Source: Guillardia theta CCMP2712 (taxonomy: Eukaryota > Cryptophyceae > Pyrenomonadales > Geminigeraceae). From it: a DNA stretch of 34,485 nt. Shown here piece after piece: positions 30,599 to 34,485 of this stretch; positions within the stretch are counted from its first letter, which is position 1; each line of letters starts with the position of its first letter. The stretch covers positions 57,678 through 92,162 of the forward strand of contig NW_005434488.1 in NCBI RefSeq assembly GCF_000315625.1, read 5' to 3'. A model generated the notes under the pieces. That model was given only the letters and a program-made list of their open reading frames with translations, was not told where the DNA came from and ran no database searches. Made by a program: the position numbers and the translations under genes.

Positions 30599-31116
30599 AT
30601 GTTCAGCATCTTGGAGAAGGTTCAGGTATGGTTGTGCCAAATATCAGATTTTCGTCTGAGATTATTTGCTTTTCGTAGGGCTTCGCTCGTTCGAGGCGTA
30701 ATACCACCTATCTTGTCTCTTGAAAGCATAACTGATTCGCTTGTCTTGCTGGCAGAATTTCAGATCCTATGATCTAAAGCTCCCAAGTTTCCTACTGGAG
30801 ATGACATCAGGTTTGTACATTGAAAACAGTTAAAAAAAAAAAAAGGAAAGATCTCTGCACATGAATTTGTGTCTCTATTTTAGGACAAACCAGTTCAGTT
30901 TCTGGCATTGAACACAAAAATGATCTCTGCTTCCTTTCCTTGATCCAAACATTCGTTGCTGGGCTGGTCCTTGGGTGTTGCCTGATTACGATTTCAGGAA
31001 ACAAGAGCAACAACAACAAGCCCAGGAACAGAAATACCAGGTAAGGAGTCAACGGGGTATATGCTGCCTCTCCACTCACTGAAACTCCCTCCAGCAAAAC
31101 TGGCTCGAAGAGATGA
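30599..31116 (+). CDS. Small single-pass membrane protein, 4 exons, 86 aa
   Basis: Exons 30599-30625, 30756-30810, 30884-31040 and 31095-31116 join in phase (261 nt with TGA); introns are 130, 73 and 54 nt with GTATGG, GTTTGT and GTAAGG donors. The protein begins MFSILEKVQNFRSYDLKLPS (then FLLEMTSGQ), has one hydrophobic helix LIQTFVAGLVLGCCLITI at ~48-65, and ends in a basic Asn/Lys/Arg tail NKSNNNKPRNRNTSKTGSKR. By the positive-inside rule the tail is probably cytosolic or stromal. No family recognised. The first exon is only nine codons and follows an AG, so an upstream 5' exon and a different start are possible. A 139-aa minus-strand ORF over the same bases (30807-31226) is rejected because these splice sites and the helix read properly on +. 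Confidence 0.6.
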
Positions 31117-31480
31117 AGAGTCTTGGAGCAGTGTAAGCCACCCATCAACTGCAACAGCGCAAGGAGAAAGCCAGTCATGGATTCACGAATGACGCGGGTG
31201 TAGGAAACGTGCAATCTCATTTGCATGCTGCATCTGCCGAGACTTTTGCACTCATTGTCTTATGTGTTAAAGTGAACATGAATGGAAATATAATTCTTTC
31301 ACAAAGCAAAATCTGGAAGAGTCTATTTAAATTGCAAGCGCTCAAGTCCTTCATTTTGTTTGAGAGCGTTGCATTTCTGTAGCTTCCCAGGAATCAGAAG
31401 ATGTGACATATCACACCCTACGAAAACTGAAATTCGTATGATACAGAACTTTATTAATTCATGACCTCTATATAAGATTT

Positions 31481-32026
31481 TTACATGCAAAACTTGATCG
31501 CCCCCTCTAAGCTTGCTTGTCTGCAAATGCGATGAAGCTCCAGCAAATCTTTGGAATTTGATCCCGCGGGTCCACTCAGTGCTCGAGCACGAGGAGACAT
31601 TCGGTGCTCAATCTGCTTAGAAGGCAGCGGGTTTGTGCAAACCCTTTCGGGCTTGAACGCCCTCGTCTTGCGGACGCCGACATCTCTTCGCTTGATGGCA
31701 GAAGGCCTGGGCGTATGAGAATTGATGTGAACGCCATGTCGGCGGGCGTGGGATGGAGAGGATCTGCTTGGAGAGGCCGGCTGCTTTGAAAGTGACGACC
31801 TCCCATCGAGCTGATTCAATTCCGTTATCACTGTCATCAATCGATGGTCCTGCTCAGCGGCGAGCCAGACGCATTCGGTATCGATGAGAACCGGCGGACG
31901 GGAGCGAGTCCTATCGAGGGACGAATCTTCGCAGTTGCTCAGCTGATGACTCTGTGAGGAGGGTCTGGGGGAAAGGGAGAAACCCCAGAACTTTTCGAAG
32001 TCCTTCAAGTCGACCGGAGTCGCCAT
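31481..32026 (-). CDS. Single-exon basic protein of unknown function, 181 aa
   Basis: Start ATG at 32026 gives MATPVDLKDFEKFWGFSLSP; the longer ORF to 32239 runs through a pyrimidine-rich leader and lacks protein-like composition, so the internal Met is preferred. The N-terminal ~80 residues are mixed (DTECVWLAAEQDHRLMTVIT at ~48-67 looks helical). The rest is rich in Ser, Arg, Pro and His (SPSRSSPSHARRHG, RPSAIKRRDVGVRK) and probably disordered, with possible nuclear-localisation-like basic clusters. The C-terminus is LLELHRICRQASLEGAIKFC then M and stop. No signal peptide or domain recognised. The + flank to the left (31117-31480) is A/T-rich 3' sequence shared with the convergent 86-aa gene. 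Confidence 0.6.
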   Translation of the reverse strand: MATPVDLKDFEKFWGFSLSPRPSSQSHQLSNCEDSSLDRTRSRPPVLIDTECVWLAAEQDHRLMTVITELNQLDGRSSLSKQPASPSRSSPSHARRHGVHINSHTPRPSAIKRRDVGVRKTRAFKPERVCTNPLPSKQIEHRMSPRARALSGPAGSNSKDLLELHRICRQASLEGAIKFCM

Positions 32027-32689
32027 TTTGATGATGCGAAGCAAGTAGATGAAAGAAAAGGTAGAAGTAGAAGTTGCTGAAGGAACAGGAAGAGGGAGGA
32101 GCAGGCGAGTTCTTCTTGAGGGAGCAAGAGAACGTGAGGTTGAACTCTGTGACGACAGGGAGGAAGGAAGCAGGACAGTTAAGACGGGAACCTCGGTGTA
32201 GTAAGAAACTTTTTTGTGGAGTAAATAAGACTTTACCACACATTTTCATGTGTAGTAAGGATACATCTCGGGCTGAGAGTTTCTAAAAATGGCGTGTTTG
32301 TGTAGTAATATACTGATGCTTACACCTCGTGTCCTTCAATAACTCCCGCTCACCTCAGATTGTCCCCTATATTATTTGAAAGGCAGTGGCTATATTACTA
32401 TCATGGAGCTATGAAATGCAAAGGACAGCGACAAAACTGAACCGCCGGCCTTCGGAACGAGCGGGATCATATTCACTGTGGGGAGTGTTGGGGGTACTTA
32501 TGACGGGTATCAAACCCCTTCTAATCCGCTCTCTTCCACGGGTAGTCCTAGCATATCTATTTATGCTGAATAGGGTAGGGTCCCCTACAGAGTTTACACT
32601 ACGGTTCACGGTTGTTCACTTTGTGTCACGGGGTCCTGCTGGGGCAACCGATACCGTGACCACCACAAACTGATCCAAATACTACTAGT

Positions 32690-33160
32690 GATGAGTCATG
32701 CAGCCCGCCGCCCTCGTGACCCAGGGCCCCGGGCGCAGCTGGCCATCGTGTACCGTACCGAGGCCGGGCCGGGCCGCGGCTGGGCAGTCCGATCGGATCG
32801 AGTCGGGCGGTATCTCTTGCTGCCGTTGAAAACTTGTTTGAATTCACACGCCACCCCAAAAAAACTTTCTCGAAAAGAAGAGTAGAAATTAACGAAAGGG
32901 CTAAAAGTGAACGAACGGCGTGACGGACGGGCCACTGAGCGTCTGCGCCGGGCGGCGCCGCGGCCTGACTCAGTAAACCGTACGGTCTGTGTGAGTCCCG
33001 GGTCACCGTGTCCGGGTCACTGTGAGTCGCCATCGGCCCTTCGGAAAACTTTTAGGCTCAAGACTCGAATGTTGAAGTTCCCAGTAACCTTCTCTCCAGA
33101 CGGTGACACAGCCAGTGGCAGTGACCGTACGGTGACACCCGAAGTAGACAGTGATAGCAC
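32690..33160. repeat. GC-rich island E
   Basis: Carries GGCCCCGGGCG, GTACCGTACCGAGGCCGGGCC, GGGTCACCGTGTCCGGGTCAC and CAGTGACCGTACGGTGACA words, closely resembling islands A and C. A less G+C-rich extension with ACGGTCACCGGG and CACTGACTC continues near 33535-33635. No gene. 32027-32690 is likewise without a supported exon. Confidence 0.5.
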
Positions 33161-33790
33161 CGACTGCAAGTTTCTGTAGCAGTGGTAATAGTTATCACGA
33201 ATGGCCGCGCAGGAATCATCATAGTATATCAGGATACAGAGAACAAACGGAGGTGATAAGAGATTGGTATAGATGGTCAAGCTTCAAGGCTTGTTTACTT
33301 CAAGCAATCCAGTCTCACAGAGACTATACACCTCGTTCTCCTTTCCCTGTCCTGCAAATGCGTGCGGCCCTTCTTCCTCTTCGTCGGTCCCTAAAATAGG
33401 GACTGCCTGGTCCTAGGAACTACCACTACCGGTACTCTACGCTTCTTATCTGCGATATGATTCTTCGACCGGTCCGAGGCCTGGTTCCAGTACCTTAACC
33501 GTGAGTTGAAACCAGCTCTCAGTCTGTCACGCGGGACGGTCACCGGGTAGCACTTGAGCACTCTCCCACTGACTCGGCAGAGGAAGCCCCTTGTTACGTG
33601 AAGCTTGTCCGCTAGTCACTGAGTCCTGTACTGCCAGGCCTTCTCGGATGACGATGAAACAATCATGCGGGAGTGCTGGCGCCAAGATGATCAGAGCTTG
33701 CGGCGATCGTTCATCTGGCCAGGGAGAGGAAGTCAGGAAAGGGCAAAGAAGGAGGCAGAGAAGATAAAACAAGTGAGAACGGGGAGAAGA

Positions 33791-34380
<590 letters not shown>

Positions 34381-34447
34381 CCTTGGGTAAGAAGACATTC
34401 TCTGCAAGATGGTGGTGCTCTAGATTCCCTGTCACCCGCACACTTTT

Positions 34448-34485
34448 CTCCTCCTCCTCCTCCTCCTCCTCCTCCTCCTCCTCCT
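34448..34485. repeat. (CCT)n microsatellite running off the window
   Basis: CTC/CCT trinucleotides continue to the last base, so the tract is truncated by the window edge. Confidence 0.9.

Noticed and set aside
30807-31226. 139-aa minus-strand ORF with a hydrophobic run
   Set aside because: The + strand has four phase-consistent exons with good donors and acceptors over the same bases; the minus ORF is read through them.

Overview
The window is eukaryotic nuclear DNA: intron-rich, about half G+C, full of microsatellites, with one 100-base N run (23002-23101). Every multi-exon model below was built by hand from GT..AG sites. Each was accepted only where exon phases matched, the total length was a multiple of three, and the joined protein was sensible. 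Introns go down to about 41-60 nt, and many longer ones are mostly polypyrimidine or simple repeats on the sense strand. A four-RRM protein has a signal peptide followed directly by Ala-Phe, the plastid/periplastid targeting signature of red-algal-derived complex plastids. Together with compact introns and microsatellites this suggests a cryptophyte such as Guillardia theta; that assignment is inference.

Layout. 1-3538: an (AG)64 microsatellite, a GC-rich island and intergenic DNA. 3539-4219 (+): a small RWP-RK protein. 4305-6660 (-): an 11-exon, cysteine-rich secreted protein converging on it. 6661-9824: intergenic DNA with GC-rich islands, a single-exon 157-aa protein (8123-8596, +) and an orphan exon-like fragment. 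9825-16490 (-): a 5-exon gene for a ~1,778-aa single-pass membrane protein with about 19 sushi(CCP)-like modules. 17311-17639 (+): an exon pair resembling the end of a carboxylesterase. 18105-20406 (+): the 10-exon four-RRM protein. 21809-22327 (+): a single-exon protein that appears to be a diverged paralog of the one at 8123.

Right part. 22519-22779: a doubtful proline-rich ORF, then a GC island and the gap. 23462-25067 (-): the 5' part of a membrane protein cut by the gap. 25400-26460: purine-rich repeats ending in G17. 26622-28990 (-): a 17-exon gene joining an animal-type R2R3 MYB DNA-binding domain to a degenerate bromodomain. 30599-31116 (+): a 4-exon, 86-aa membrane protein. 31481-32026 (-): a single-exon basic protein. 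32027-34485: a GC island, intergenic DNA and an incomplete Pro/Ala-rich locus at the edge.

There is no operon logic. The most notable objects are the MYB-bromodomain fusion, the sushi receptor with its secreted cysteine-rich neighbour, the organelle-targeted four-RRM protein, the two-member orphan family, and GC islands that recur with an ACTTTGAGT word at or near them.
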